Positions 10,098 to 18,764 of a stretch of DNA of 45,795 nucleotides are shown one piece after another. The DNA is from Streptomyces sp. DH37 (GTDB taxonomy: Bacteria; Actinomycetota; Actinomycetes; Streptomycetales; Streptomycetaceae). The notes beneath the pieces were generated by a model. That model saw nothing but the letters and a program-made list of their open reading frames with translations. It was not told where the DNA came from and did no database searches. Each line of letters starts with the position of its first letter. Positions within the stretch are counted from its first letter, which is position 1. The stretch lies in contig NZ_JARVKV010000057.1 in the NCBI RefSeq assembly GCF_029813835.1, positions 1-45,795 of the forward strand. Reading direction: 5' to 3'. Made by a program: the position numbers and the translations under genes.

Positions 10098-11003
10098 TTG
10101 TCCGTACGCGAGCTGGTCGTGCTGGGCACCGCGAGCCAGGTGCCCACGCGCCGGCGCAACCACAACGGCTACGTCCTGCGCTGGGACGGCGAGGCGCTCC
10201 TGTTCGATCCCGGCGAGGGCACCCAGCGCCAGATGCTCCGCGCGGGCGTGGCCGCCCACGACCTCACCCGGCTGTGCGTCACCCACTTCCACGGCGACCA
10301 CTGCCTGGGCCTGGCCGGGGTCGTCCAGCGCATCAACCTCGACCGGGTGCCGCACCCGGTCACGGCGCACTACCCGGGCAGCGGGCAGCGCTTCTTCGAC
10401 CGCCTGCGGTACGCCACCGCCTACCGCGAGACGGTCGAGCTGCGCGAGGAGCCGGTCACCGGGGAGGGCACGCTGGCCGAGACCGGCGCGTACACCCTCC
10501 AGGCGCGGCGCCTGTCCCATCCGGTGGAGTCCTACGGCTACCGCCTGGTCGAGCCCGACGGGCGCCGGATGCTGCCCGAGCGGCTCGCCGCCCACGGCAT
10601 CGCGGGCCCGGACGTCGGCCGCATCCAGCGCGAGGGCGGGCTGCGCGGCGTCACCCTCGACGAAGTGAGCGAGACCCGGCCCGGGCAGCGCTTCGCCTTC
10701 GTGATGGACACCCGGCTGTGCGACGGGGTGTACGCGCTCGCCGAGGGCTGCGACCTGCTGGTCATCGAGGCCACCTTCCTCGACGCGGAGGCGGCCCTGG
10801 CCGAGGAGTACGGCCACCTCACCGCCGGCCAGGCCGCCTCCGTCGCGGCGGAGGCGGGGGTGCGGCACCTGGTGCTGACGCACTTCTCGCAGCGCTACGA
10901 CGACCCGGCCGAGTTCGCCCGGCAGGCCCGGGCGGCGGGGTTCGCCGGGGAGCTGACCGTGGCCGAGGACCTGATGCGGGTACCGGTGCCCCGGCGGCGC
11001 TGA
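10098..11003 (+). CDS. rnz: Ribonuclease Z (tRNase Z)
   Basis: The 301-aa zinc-dependent endonuclease trims tRNA 3' ends. The metal site THFHGDHCLGL (HFHGDH at 63-68), the downstream motif FVMDTRLCDG and the C-terminal LVLTHFSQRY are all RNase Z-specific. The region NLDRVPHPVTAHYPGSGQRFFDRL corresponds to the area around the exosite. It starts with TTG at 10098, the only usable start before the fold. It lies 5 nt after the HIT gene, so the pair is probably one transcript. Confidence 0.94.
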   Translation: MSVRELVVLGTASQVPTRRRNHNGYVLRWDGEALLFDPGEGTQRQMLRAGVAAHDLTRLCVTHFHGDHCLGLAGVVQRINLDRVPHPVTAHYPGSGQRFFDRLRYATAYRETVELREEPVTGEGTLAETGAYTLQARRLSHPVESYGYRLVEPDGRRMLPERLAAHGIAGPDVGRIQREGGLRGVTLDEVSETRPGQRFAFVMDTRLCDGVYALAEGCDLLVIEATFLDAEAALAEEYGHLTAGQAASVAAEAGVRHLVLTHFSQRYDDPAEFARQARAAGFAGELTVAEDLMRVPVPRRR

Positions 11004-11042
11004 CCGCCGCCCTTCGCCCCCGCTCCGCAGCCCGCAGCACTC

Positions 11043-11062
11043 CCCGCCCTCGCGCGGGCGGG
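11043..11062 (+). terminator. Hairpin after RNase Z
   Basis: CCCGCCC (11043-11049) pairs with GGGCGGG (11056-11062) over a 6-nt loop, 40 nt after the rnz stop. Confidence 0.5.
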
Positions 11063-11097
11063 CCGGCGCGCGCCCTTCCGGAAACACGCGGGCACCC

Positions 11098-11126
11098 TTG
11101 ACGCCCCTCCCCGCCGTACCTAGTCT
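11098..11126 (+). promoter_or_regulatory. HrdB-type promoter for the glucarate dehydratase gene
   Basis: TTGACG (11098-11103) and TAGTCT (11121-11126) have an ideal 17-nt spacer. The leader to ATG 11236 would be about 100 nt. This is one of the two best vegetative promoters in the window. Confidence 0.75.
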
Positions 11127-11235
11127 CCGTCTCCGCACATGGACAGGGTTCACACACGAGAACGGACCGTCGGCGGGGCGGCATCGGCTCCCGCTCGCCC
11201 GCCGCCGTCGGCCCCGACCCGACAGGAGTCGCCCG

Positions 11236-12531
11236 ATGAAGGACCTGACCGTCACCGAAGTGCGCCTGACCCCGATCCTCGTCGCCGACCCGCCCCTGCT
11301 CAACACCCAGGGCGTCCACCAGCCGTACACCCCGCGCCTGATCGTCGAGGTGGTCACGGCGGGCGGCGTCACCGGGCTGGGGGAGACCTACGGGGACACC
11401 GAGTACCTGGAGCCGGCGCGGTCCCTCGCCCGGCGGCTGCCCGGGCACCCGGTCAGCGACCTGAACGGGCTGTTCGCCCTCGCCGACGCCGTCCCCCTGG
11501 ACGGCCACCGGACGGGCGGCTCGGTGGACGTCGGCGGGCTGCGCGGTGTCCGGACCGCCGACAAGCTGCGGCTGTCGGTCGTCTCCGGCTTCGAGGTGGC
11601 CTGCCTGGACGCCCTGGGCAAGGCGCTGGAGCTGCCCGTGCACGCCCTGCTCGGCGGGAAGGTGCGCGATCGGGTCGAGTACAGCGCCTACCTGTTCTAC
11701 CGCTGGGCCGCGCACCCCGCCGGCGTGGCGGGCGAGGCGGACGACTGGGGCGCGGCCCTCGACCCGGACGGGATCGTCGCCCAGGCCCGCCGCTTCGTCC
11801 GCGACCACGGTTTCGGCTCCTTCAAGCTCAAGGGCGGCGTCCTGCCGCCCGAGGAGGAGGTCGCCGCCGTCCGGGCGCTCGCCGAGGCCTTCCCCGGCAG
11901 CCCCCTGCGCCTGGACCCCAACGGCGCCTGGTCGGTGGAGACCGCGCTGAGGGTCGCGGCCGAACTGCGCGACGTACTGGAGTACCTGGAGGACCCGGTC
12001 ACCGGCACGCCCGCGATGGCCGAGGTCGCCGCGCGGGCCGGAGGTCTGCCGCTGGCCACCAACATGTGCGTGACCACCTTCCCGGAGATCGCCGAGGCGT
12101 TCACCGCCGGCGCCGTCCAGGTGCTGCTCAGCGACCACCACTACTGGGGAGGGCTGCGCAACACCCAGCAACTGGCCGCGGTCTGCCGCGCCTTCGGCGT
12201 CGGGGTGTCCATGCACTCCAACACCCACCTGGGCATCAGCCTCGCCGCCATGACCCACGTCGCCGCCACCGTCCCCGGCCTGGACCACGCGTGCGACACC
12301 CACTACCCCTGGCAGACCGAGGACGTGCTCACCGAGCGCATCGCGTTCTCCGAAGGCGCCGTCACCGTCCCCGACGCCCCCGGCCTGGGCGTCGCCCTGG
12401 ACCGCGACCGCCTCGGCGCCCTCCACCGCCGCTGGCTGGAGGACGACGGCTCGATGCGCGACCGGGACGACGCCGCCGCCATGCGCCGGGCCGACCCGCA
12501 CTGGACGGCCCCCTCCGTACCGCGCTGGTGA
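11236..12531 (+). CDS. Glucarate dehydratase-like enolase-superfamily enzyme
   Basis: The 431-aa protein has the mandelate racemase/muconate lactonizing fold. The KxK pair is K197/K199 (FKLKGG), the metal ligand motif DPNG begins at D227, EDP lies near 254, and the His-Asn signature HSNTHLG begins at H327. That last motif is diagnostic of the glucarate dehydratase subgroup, which dehydrates D-glucarate to 5-keto-4-deoxyglucarate. AGGAG at 11224-11228 precedes ATG 11236. No glucarate transporter or aldolase is adjacent, so the sugar-acid role rests on motifs alone. It may act on a related acid sugar. Confidence 0.85.
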   Translation: MKDLTVTEVRLTPILVADPPLLNTQGVHQPYTPRLIVEVVTAGGVTGLGETYGDTEYLEPARSLARRLPGHPVSDLNGLFALADAVPLDGHRTGGSVDVGGLRGVRTADKLRLSVVSGFEVACLDALGKALELPVHALLGGKVRDRVEYSAYLFYRWAAHPAGVAGEADDWGAALDPDGIVAQARRFVRDHGFGSFKLKGGVLPPEEEVAAVRALAEAFPGSPLRLDPNGAWSVETALRVAAELRDVLEYLEDPVTGTPAMAEVAARAGGLPLATNMCVTTFPEIAEAFTAGAVQVLLSDHHYWGGLRNTQQLAAVCRAFGVGVSMHSNTHLGISLAAMTHVAATVPGLDHACDTHYPWQTEDVLTERIAFSEGAVTVPDAPGLGVALDRDRLGALHRRWLEDDGSMRDRDDAAAMRRADPHWTAPSVPRW

Positions 12532-12572
12532 CCCCGTCCGCAACCCGCCGGTGGCCTTCCGCGCCGATCGTG

Positions 12573-12578
12573 CACACT
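12573..12578 (+). promoter_or_regulatory. Putative -10 (CACACT) for leaderless sugar kinase
   Basis: CACACT ends 6 nt before ATG 12585. No Shine-Dalgarno is present. Confidence 0.4.
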
Positions 12579-12584
12579 GGCCGC

Positions 12585-13655
12585 ATGCTCGACCCGCTCG
12601 CCGCGCTCCGCACCCCCGACGACCCGCCCTGCGACGTCTACCTCACCGGGAACGTCTTCCTGGACATCATCTTCACGGGCCTGGACTCGGCGCCGGTGCG
12701 CGGCACCGAGTCCTGGGCGCGGGGCATGGGGTCGAGCCCCGGCGGCGTCGCCAACATGGCCACCGCCCTGGCCCGGCTCGGCCTGCGCACCTCGCTCGCC
12801 GCCGCCTTCGGGGACGACGTGTACGGCGAGTACTGCTGGGAGGCGCTGGAGCGCGGCGAGGGCATCGACCTGTCGCCGTCGCGCACCGTGCCCGGCTGGC
12901 ACTCGCCCGTCACCGTCTCGATGGCCTACGAGGGAGAGCGGACGATGGTCTCCCACGGGCACGAGGCCCCGCCCTCCGGGGAGCCCGCGTCCGGCGACCC
13001 GCCCGCCGCCCGCGCCTGCGTCGCCTCCCTCCAGCCCGGCGCCCGCCAGGAGTGGATCGCCGGGGCGGCCCGGGCCGGCAGCCGGGTCTTCGCCGACGTC
13101 GGCTGGGACGAGACCGGCCGCTGGGACCCGGCCGACCTCGCCGACCTGGAGCACTGCGAGGCGTTCCTGCCCAACGCCGGGGAGGCGATGCGCTACACCC
13201 GCGCCGACTGCCCCCGCGCCGCGGCCCGCCGCCTCGCCGACCGCGTGCCGCTGGCCGTGGTCACCATGGGCGCGGAGGGGGCCGTCGCGGTGGACGGCTC
13301 CACCGGCGAGACCGCCGAGGTGCCGGCCATCGCCGTGGAGGCGCTGGACCCCACCGGCGCCGGGGACGTGTTCGTGGCGGGCTTCGTCACCGGCACCCTG
13401 GCGGGCTGGCCGCTGGCCGACCGGCTCGCCTTCGCCGGGCTGACCGCCGCCCTGTCGGTGCAGGAGTTCGGCGGCTCGCTGTCGGCGCCCGGCTGGGCCG
13501 AGATCGCCGCCTGGTGGCAGCACGTGCGCGACTTCGACGACCAGGACCCGGCCGCCCTGCGCCGCTACGCCTTCCTGGACGCCCTGCTGCCCGGCTGCGC
13601 CCGGCCCTGGCCGCTGCGCCGCGCCGTGCCGACCATCGGCTTCCGCCGCCCGTGA
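12585..13655 (+). CDS. PfkB/ribokinase family carbohydrate kinase
   Basis: The 356-aa kinase phosphorylates a sugar or nucleoside with ATP. It shows the N-terminal family motif GSSPGGVANMATALARLGL and the C-terminal anion-hole and catalytic signature DPTGAGDVFVAGF, whose Asp is the base. The substrate is not evident. PfkB members act on ribose, fructose, KDG, adenosine and others. It follows the glucarate dehydratase-like gene by 53 nt, so a sugar-acid pathway is possible. However, it appears to have its own start signal, a -10-like hexamer 6 nt before the ATG. Confidence 0.88.
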   Translation: MLDPLAALRTPDDPPCDVYLTGNVFLDIIFTGLDSAPVRGTESWARGMGSSPGGVANMATALARLGLRTSLAAAFGDDVYGEYCWEALERGEGIDLSPSRTVPGWHSPVTVSMAYEGERTMVSHGHEAPPSGEPASGDPPAARACVASLQPGARQEWIAGAARAGSRVFADVGWDETGRWDPADLADLEHCEAFLPNAGEAMRYTRADCPRAAARRLADRVPLAVVTMGAEGAVAVDGSTGETAEVPAIAVEALDPTGAGDVFVAGFVTGTLAGWPLADRLAFAGLTAALSVQEFGGSLSAPGWAEIAAWWQHVRDFDDQDPAALRRYAFLDALLPGCARPWPLRRAVPTIGFRRP

Positions 13656-13790
13656 GCCCGCCGGGGCCCCGGCCGCAACCCCGCCGCACCCCCCGGCTGC
13701 AACCCCACCGCAACCCGGCTGCACCCCTGCCGTACCCCCCGCCGTACCCCCGGTGAGGCCCCCGGCGGCGATCCGGCGGACAAATCCCTA
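13656..13790. repeat. Degenerate C-rich repeats between sugar kinase and phoH
   Basis: After a 14-bp palindrome GCCGGGGCCCCGGC (13660-13673) come repeated variants of CCGCAACCC, GGCTGCAACCCC and GCCGTACCCCC up to about 13755. No ORF with normal features lies here. Confidence 0.5.
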
Positions 13791-13818
13791 CTGACCTGTC
13801 AGCGTCACGTCGTACCCT
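13791..13818 (+). promoter_or_regulatory. Putative phoH promoter
   Basis: CTGACC (13791-13796) and TACCCT (13813-13818) are separated by 16 nt, about 58 nt before the phoH start. Confidence 0.4.
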
Positions 13819-13875
13819 GGACGTCCAGGCGCACCGCAGCGACAGAGAGGGACGCGCAGGCCACAGAGCCGGCCC

Positions 13876-14904
13876 ATGACTCAGACACAGACAGACCAGG
13901 CACGGTCCACCCCAGAGAGTGCCCGTTTCACCGTCCCGGCCAAGCACCCGATGGTGACGGTGCTGGGCTCCGGCGACTCCCTCCTCCGCGTTATCGAGAA
14001 GGCCTTCCCGGCCACGGACATCCACGTGCGCGGCAACGAGATCACCGCGACCGGCGAGGCGGCCGAGGTCGCCCTCGTCCAGCGGCTGTTCGACGAGATG
14101 ATGCTGGTGCTGCGCACCGGCCAGCCACTGACGGAGGACGCGGTGGAACGATCGATCGCCATGCTCCGCGACGCCGAGGGCGGCGCCACGGAGACGCCGG
14201 CCGAGGTGCTCACGCAGAACATCCTGTCCAACCGAGGCCGCACGATCCGTCCCAAGACGCTCAACCAGAAGCGCTACGTGGACGCGATCGACCAGCACAC
14301 CGTCGTCTTCGGCATCGGCCCGGCGGGCACCGGCAAGACCTACCTCGCCATGGCCAAGGCGGTGCAGGCCCTGCAGTCCAAGCAGGTCACCCGCATCATC
14401 CTGACCCGGCCCGCCGTCGAGGCGGGGGAGCGGCTGGGCTTCCTGCCCGGCACGCTCTACGAGAAGATCGACCCGTACCTGCGGCCGCTGTACGACGCGC
14501 TGCACGACATGCTCGACCCCGACTCGATCCCGCGCCTGATGGCCGCCGGGACGATCGAGGTCGCGCCGCTGGCGTACATGCGCGGCCGGACGCTCAACGA
14601 CGCGTTCATCATCCTGGACGAGGCGCAGAACACGAACCCCGAGCAGATGAAGATGTTCCTCACCCGGCTCGGCTTCGACTCCAAGATCGTCATCACCGGT
14701 GACGTCACGCAGGTCGACCTGCCCGGCGGCACCAGGAGCGGTCTGCGCCAGGTGCAGGAGATCCTCGAGGGCGTGGAGGACGTCCACTTCTCGCGGCTCA
14801 CCAGCACCGACGTCGTCCGGCACAAGCTGGTCGGCCGTATCGTCGACGCGTACGAGCGCTACGACGACCGCAACGGCACGACCAACGGCAGTGACCGCAC
14901 GTAA
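13876..14904 (+). CDS. phoH: PhoH family ATPase
   Basis: The 342-aa PhoH-like protein is a cytoplasmic P-loop ATPase whose family is linked to RNA metabolism. Walker A GPAGTGKT is at 148-155 and Walker B IILDEAQN near 245. The N-terminal segment before about 100 resembles a KH-like RNA-binding region (VTVLGSGDSLLRVIEKAFPATDIHVRGNEITATG). It lies 21 nt upstream of ybeY. That conserved neighbourhood supports a role in rRNA maturation or quality control, as inferred for the pair in many bacteria. Confidence 0.93.
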   Translation: MTQTQTDQARSTPESARFTVPAKHPMVTVLGSGDSLLRVIEKAFPATDIHVRGNEITATGEAAEVALVQRLFDEMMLVLRTGQPLTEDAVERSIAMLRDAEGGATETPAEVLTQNILSNRGRTIRPKTLNQKRYVDAIDQHTVVFGIGPAGTGKTYLAMAKAVQALQSKQVTRIILTRPAVEAGERLGFLPGTLYEKIDPYLRPLYDALHDMLDPDSIPRLMAAGTIEVAPLAYMRGRTLNDAFIILDEAQNTNPEQMKMFLTRLGFDSKIVITGDVTQVDLPGGTRSGLRQVQEILEGVEDVHFSRLTSTDVVRHKLVGRIVDAYERYDDRNGTTNGSDRT

Positions 14905-14925
14905 CGGAAAGCAACCGCCACCCAC

Positions 14926-15423
14926 ATGTCGATCGACGTCAACAACGAGTCCGGCCGCGAGATCGACGAGCGGGCGATCCTCGACATCGCCCGCTACGCC
15001 CTCGCCCGGATGCGCATCCACCCGCTGTCGGAGCTGTCGGTGATCGCCGTCGACACCGACGCCATGGAGCAGCTCCACCGGCAGTGGATGGACCTCCCCG
15101 GCCCGACCGATGTGATGTCCTTCCCCATGGACGAACTGCGGCCGCCCTCCAAGGACGACGACGAGCCGCCGCAGGGCCTCCTCGGCGACATCGTGCTCTG
15201 CCCCGAGGTCGCCGCGAAGCAGGGCGCCGAGGCCCCGACGGAGCACTCCATGGACGAGGAGCTGCAACTGCTCACCGTCCACGGAGTGCTCCACCTGCTC
15301 GGCTACGACCACGAGACGCCCGGCGAGCGGGCCGAGATGTTCGGCCTCCAGGCGGCGATCGTCGACGGCTGGCGCGCCGAGCGCGGCCTGACAGGGCCCT
15401 CCCCGGCCCCGACGATCACGTGA
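14926..15423 (+). CDS. ybeY: Endoribonuclease YbeY, rRNA maturation factor
   Basis: The 165-aa zinc-dependent endonuclease acts in 16S rRNA 3'-end maturation and 70S quality control. The metal-binding signature H3xH5xH is visible as HGVLHLLGYDHE (H119, H123, H129). PTDVMSFPMDE in the middle is also characteristic. The stop overlaps the next GTG by 4 bp (GTGA). It stands in the phoH-ybeY-CNNM-era order common in actinobacteria. Confidence 0.96.
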   Translation: MSIDVNNESGREIDERAILDIARYALARMRIHPLSELSVIAVDTDAMEQLHRQWMDLPGPTDVMSFPMDELRPPSKDDDEPPQGLLGDIVLCPEVAAKQGAEAPTEHSMDEELQLLTVHGVLHLLGYDHETPGERAEMFGLQAAIVDGWRAERGLTGPSPAPTIT

Positions 15424-16790
15424 GCGCCCAGCTGATCGCCGCCGCGGTCCTGCTGGTCGGCCTCGCCTGGCTGGCCGCCTGCGCCGAGGCGGGCCTGGCC
15501 AGCACCACCAGCTACCGCGCCGAGGAGGCCGTGCGCTCCGGGCGGCGCGGCAGCGCCAGGCTGGCCGCCGTCGCCGCCGACCCCACCCGGTACCTCAACC
15601 TCGCCCTGCTGCTGCGCGTCACCGCCGAGATGTCGGCCGGGGTCCTGGTCACCTACGGTTTCCTGCACACCTTCGACACCACCTGGCAGGCGCTGGCCGC
15701 CGCCGGCGGCGTGATGGTGCTCGTCTCCTACGTCGCCGTCGGCGTCTCGCCGCGCACCATCGGCCGCCAGCACCCGCTGAACACCGCCACGGCCGCCGCG
15801 TACGTCCTGCTGCCGCTGGCCCGGGTGCTCGGCCCGCTGCCGCAGCTGCTGATCCTCCTGGGCAACGCGCTGACCCCGGGCAAGGGCTTCCGCAAGGGCC
15901 CGTTCGCCACCGAGGCCGAGCTGCGGGCCATGGTGGACCTGGCCGGGCAGGAGGCGCTGATCGAGGACGAGGAGCGCCGCATGGTGCACTCGGTCTTCGA
16001 GCTGGGCGACACCCTGGTGCGCGAGGTGATGGTGCCGCGCACCGAACTGGTCTCCATCGAGCGCTTCAAGACCGTCCGCCAGGCGCTCACCCTGGCCCTG
16101 CGCTCGGGCTTCTCCCGCATCCCGGTGACCGGGGAGAGCGAGGACGACGTCGTCGGCATCGTCTACCTCAAGGACCTCTCCCGGAAGGTCCACATCAACC
16201 GCGAGGCCGAGAACGACCTGGTCTCCACGGCCATGCGGCCGGCCGCCTTCGTCCCCGACACCAAGAACGCGGGCGACCTGCTGCGCGAGATGCAGAAGGA
16301 CCGCAACCACGTCGCCGTCGTGATCGACGAGTACGGCGGCACCGCCGGGATCGTCACCATCGAGGACATCCTGGAGGAGATCGTCGGCGAGATCACCGAC
16401 GAGTACGACCGGGAGCTGCCGCCCATCGAGGAGCTGGACGACGGCCGGCACCGGGTCACCGCCCGCCTCGACCTGGGCGACCTGGGGGAGCTGTACGACC
16501 TGGACCTGGAGGACGAGGACGTGGAGACGGTCGGCGGTCTGCTGGCCAAGCTCCTGGGCCGCGTCCCCATCGCGGGCGCCACGGCCGTGGTGGACGTCTC
16601 CGAGAGGCGCGGCGACCGCCCCGGCGGCCAGCACGGCGGCCACCACGGCGATCCCGCGCTGCGCGGCCTGCGCCTGACCGCCGAGTCCCCGGCGGGCCGC
16701 CGCAACCGCATCGTCACGGTCCTGGTCGAACCGGTCCGCGCCCCCGAGCCGGAGCCGGCGGACCGGGCGGCGGCCGAGACCGGCGGCTGA
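15420..16790 (+). CDS. CNNM/CorC-type membrane transporter (hemolysin family)
   Basis: The 456-aa membrane protein has an N-terminal CNNM transmembrane region of three to four helices within residues 1-150. A CBS-domain pair runs from about 205 to 330 (VREVMVPRTELVSIE and VVIDEYGGTAGIVTIEDILEEIVGEI). A CorC/HlyC C-terminal domain lies at about 345-430. The family exports or senses Mg2+ or Co2+. The 'hemolysin' name is historical. A His/Gly-rich insert (GDRPGGQHGGHHGD) interrupts the C-terminal domain. The GTG start overlaps the ybeY stop. Confidence 0.92.
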   Translation: MSAQLIAAAVLLVGLAWLAACAEAGLASTTSYRAEEAVRSGRRGSARLAAVAADPTRYLNLALLLRVTAEMSAGVLVTYGFLHTFDTTWQALAAAGGVMVLVSYVAVGVSPRTIGRQHPLNTATAAAYVLLPLARVLGPLPQLLILLGNALTPGKGFRKGPFATEAELRAMVDLAGQEALIEDEERRMVHSVFELGDTLVREVMVPRTELVSIERFKTVRQALTLALRSGFSRIPVTGESEDDVVGIVYLKDLSRKVHINREAENDLVSTAMRPAAFVPDTKNAGDLLREMQKDRNHVAVVIDEYGGTAGIVTIEDILEEIVGEITDEYDRELPPIEELDDGRHRVTARLDLGDLGELYDLDLEDEDVETVGGLLAKLLGRVPIAGATAVVDVSERRGDRPGGQHGGHHGDPALRGLRLTAESPAGRRNRIVTVLVEPVRAPEPEPADRAAAETGG

Positions 16791-16921
16791 CGGGCCCGTT
16801 CCGGCCGCGCGGACGGCGGGGCACGACGGGCGGCGGCGGGCAGCCCGTCACCGCCCCGGCACCAGGCGCCGGCGGCCTTCCGGAACCGCTCACTCCCGCC
16901 CCCTCCCGCGCTGCGAGCGCA

Positions 16922-16927
16922 TATGCT
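16922..16927 (+). promoter_or_regulatory. Putative -10 (TATGCT) for leaderless deaminase-like gene
   Basis: TATGCT is followed by 7 nt and ATG 16935. No Shine-Dalgarno and no -35 were recognised. Confidence 0.45.
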
Positions 16928-16934
16928 CACCCAT

Positions 16935-17288
16935 ATGACCGAAGCCGCCGACCTGGCTCCCGAAGACCGCAAGATCGTCACCCTCGCGCGCAGCGCGCGG
17001 GCCCGCAACGCCGTGCCCGAGGGGGCGGCCGTACGCGACGAGACCGGCCGTACGTACGTGGCGGGGACGGTCGCGCTGAAGTCGCTCGGACTGAGCGCGC
17101 TGCAGACGGCCGTCGCCATGGCGGTGGCGTCCGGGGCCAAGTCCCTGGAGGCCGCGGCCGTGGTCTCCGAGGCGTCCGCCGTGCCCTCCGCCGACCTCGC
17201 CGCCGTCCACGACCTGGGCGGCCCGGCCACCCCCGTCCTGCTGGCGGGTCCCGACGGCACGGTGCGCTCCACCGTCACCGCGGGCTGA
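16935..17288 (+). CDS. Cytidine deaminase-fold protein lacking zinc ligands
   Basis: The 117-aa protein aligns by eye with the core of tetrameric cytidine deaminases: an N-terminal helix, a DETGRTYVAGTVAL strand pair, a helix, VVSEASAVPSADLAAVHDLGG, then PVLLAGPDGTVRSTV. The zinc and catalytic motifs CAE and PCxxC are replaced by ALQT and PSADL, and the protein contains no Cys or His suited to zinc binding. It is therefore probably not a deaminase. A structural or regulatory role is possible. An in-frame ATG at 16923 exists, but 16935 fits the -10 spacing better. It lies between the CNNM gene and era. Confidence 0.72.
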   Translation: MTEAADLAPEDRKIVTLARSARARNAVPEGAAVRDETGRTYVAGTVALKSLGLSALQTAVAMAVASGAKSLEAAAVVSEASAVPSADLAAVHDLGGPATPVLLAGPDGTVRSTVTAG

Positions 17289-17300
17289 GAGGCGTCCGCC

Positions 17301-17334
17301 GGGGCGTTCACTCCGGGACCGGGGTGAACGCCCC
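17301..17334 (+). terminator. Terminator after the deaminase-like gene
   Basis: GGGGCGTTCAC (17301-17311) pairs with GTGAACGCCCC (17324-17334). Three further inner pairs leave a 6-nt loop. The stretch from here to era (17335-17615) is GC-rich and holds no gene that I can support. Confidence 0.75.
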
Positions 17335-17615
17335 CGCGGACTCCGCCGCATCCCGGCGCGGGCCGTCCGCGCGCCGGACGACCGCCGGCCCGGCACGGAC
17401 CGGGCACGGGACGGCGCCGAGGCCCGCCCCTTCCCCGCCTCCCGCTCCTTCGGCGCGCTCGCGGTGACCGCCGAGCCGGGGCGCGCGGCCACGCCGGGCG
17501 GCCCCAGCGCGCCCCGGCCCGGGTGGGGGAGGCGCTGGAGGGCTTCGCCCCCGAGGGCGCGGGTCCGCTCCCCGCCCGAGGCCGCGGGCGGTGCGGGGGC
17601 ACTCCGCCGATCGGG

Positions 17616-17621
17616 GAGAAT
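17616..17621 (+). promoter_or_regulatory. Putative -10 (GAGAAT) for leaderless era
   Basis: GAGAAT is followed by 7 nt and ATG 17629. The adjoining GGGGAG (17613-17618) could instead act as a distant Shine-Dalgarno. Confidence 0.4.
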
Positions 17622-17628
17622 GGCCACC

Positions 17629-18591
17629 ATGAGCGACCGTTCCCCCTCCGCCCGACCCGAGACGCAGCCGGAGTCCGCGCCGCACCGCGCGGGTTTCGCC
17701 TGCTTCGTCGGCCGCCCCAACGCGGGCAAGTCGACCCTCACCAACGCCCTGGTGGGAACGAAGGTCGCGATCACCTCCAACCGCCCGCAGACCACCCGCC
17801 ACACCGTGCGCGGCATCGTCCACCGGCCCGACGCGCAGCTCGTGCTCGTGGACACCCCCGGTCTGCACAAGCCGCGCACCCTGCTCGGCGAGCGCCTCAA
17901 CGACGTGGTGCGCACCACCTGGGCCGAGGTCGACGTGATCGGCTTCTGCCTGCCGGCCGACCAGAAGATCGGCCCCGGCGACCGCTTCATCGCCAAGGAG
18001 CTGGCGACCCTGAAGCGCACCCCGAAGGTCGCGATCGTCACCAAGACCGACCTGGTGGACTCCAAGGCCCTGGCCGAGCAGCTCGTCGCCGTCGACCGGC
18101 TCGGCGGGGAACTGGGCGTCGAGTGGGCCGAGATCGTCCCCGTCTCGGCCACCGCGGGCGACCAGGTGGGCCTGCTGGCCGACCTGCTCGTCCCCCTCCT
18201 CCCCGAGGGACCGCAGCTCTACCCGGACGGCGACCTCACCGACGAGCCCGAGCAGGTCATGGTCGCCGAACTGATCCGCGAGGCCGCGCTGGAGGGCGTA
18301 CGCGACGAGCTGCCGCACTCCATCGCCGTCGTGGTCGAGGAGATGGGCCCGCGCGAGGGCCGCCCGGCGGACCGGCCGCTGCTGGACATCCACGCCAACG
18401 TCTTCATCGAGCGGCCCAGCCAGAAGGGCATCGTCATCGGCCCCAAGGGCAGCCGGCTCAAGGAGGTCGGCACCAAGTCCCGCAAGCAGATCGAGGCGCT
18501 GCTGGGCACGCCCGTCTTCCTCGACCTGCACGTCAAGGTCGCCAAGGACTGGCAGCGCGACCCCAAGCAGCTGCGCAGGCTGGGCTTCTAG
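17629..18591 (+). CDS. era: GTPase Era
   Basis: The 320-aa GTPase assists 16S rRNA processing and 30S assembly. G1 is GRPNAGKST (28-36), G3 is DTPGLHKPR, and G4 is TKTD in place of the usual NKxD. The C-terminal KH RNA-binding domain (about 220-310) contains ERPSQKGIVIGPKGSRLKEV. ATG 17629 gives the family length. Open frame upstream as far as 17464 has no family similarity, and ATG 17620 lies too close to the GGGGAG. It clusters with phoH and ybeY, which act on the same rRNA. Confidence 0.96.
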   Translation: MSDRSPSARPETQPESAPHRAGFACFVGRPNAGKSTLTNALVGTKVAITSNRPQTTRHTVRGIVHRPDAQLVLVDTPGLHKPRTLLGERLNDVVRTTWAEVDVIGFCLPADQKIGPGDRFIAKELATLKRTPKVAIVTKTDLVDSKALAEQLVAVDRLGGELGVEWAEIVPVSATAGDQVGLLADLLVPLLPEGPQLYPDGDLTDEPEQVMVAELIREAALEGVRDELPHSIAVVVEEMGPREGRPADRPLLDIHANVFIERPSQKGIVIGPKGSRLKEVGTKSRKQIEALLGTPVFLDLHVKVAKDWQRDPKQLRRLGF

Positions 18592-18700
18592 CACGAGGGC
18601 CGTACGGGGACGGGCGGGCCGGCGCGTGGGCGCCGGCCCGTGCTCACCCATGTGAGTTCTCGCATACTGATACACGCCGCCACGCACCGTCCGCCTCGGT

Positions 18701-18706
18701 TACGCT
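18701..18706 (+). promoter_or_regulatory. Putative -10 (TACGCT) of the leuA leader transcript
   Basis: TACGCT would place +1 near 18713, a few bases before the leader-peptide ATG. A convincing -35 is not seen. Confidence 0.4.
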
Positions 18707-18716
18707 GACTCGCATC

Positions 18717-18764
18717 ATGCGTTTTGGGCTGCTTCTCCTTAGCTGCCGCGGCGAGGGCCTGTAG
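18717..18764 (+). CDS. leuA leader peptide (leucine attenuator)
   Basis: The 15-codon ORF encodes MRFGLLLLSCRGEGL, with four consecutive Leu codons CTG CTT CTC CTT at 18729-18740 and a TAG stop at 18762. It lies 100 nt upstream of leuA and has no Shine-Dalgarno of its own. It is a typical amino-acid-sensing leader: scarcity of charged leucyl-tRNA should stall the ribosome on the Leu run. Codons 11-13 (GGCGAGGG, 18750-18757) are complementary to bases just upstream of the leuA ribosome-binding site. The C-terminal residues may therefore be constrained by RNA rather than protein. Confidence 0.88.
   Translation: MRFGLLLLSCRGEGL

Noticed and set aside
16935..17288. Functional cytidine deaminase
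   Set aside because: Both zinc and catalytic motifs are missing, so only the fold relation was kept.
17464..17628. N-terminal extension of Era
   Set aside because: The added residues are Arg/Gly/Pro-rich with no family similarity. The ATG at 17629 fits the family length and the -10 spacing.
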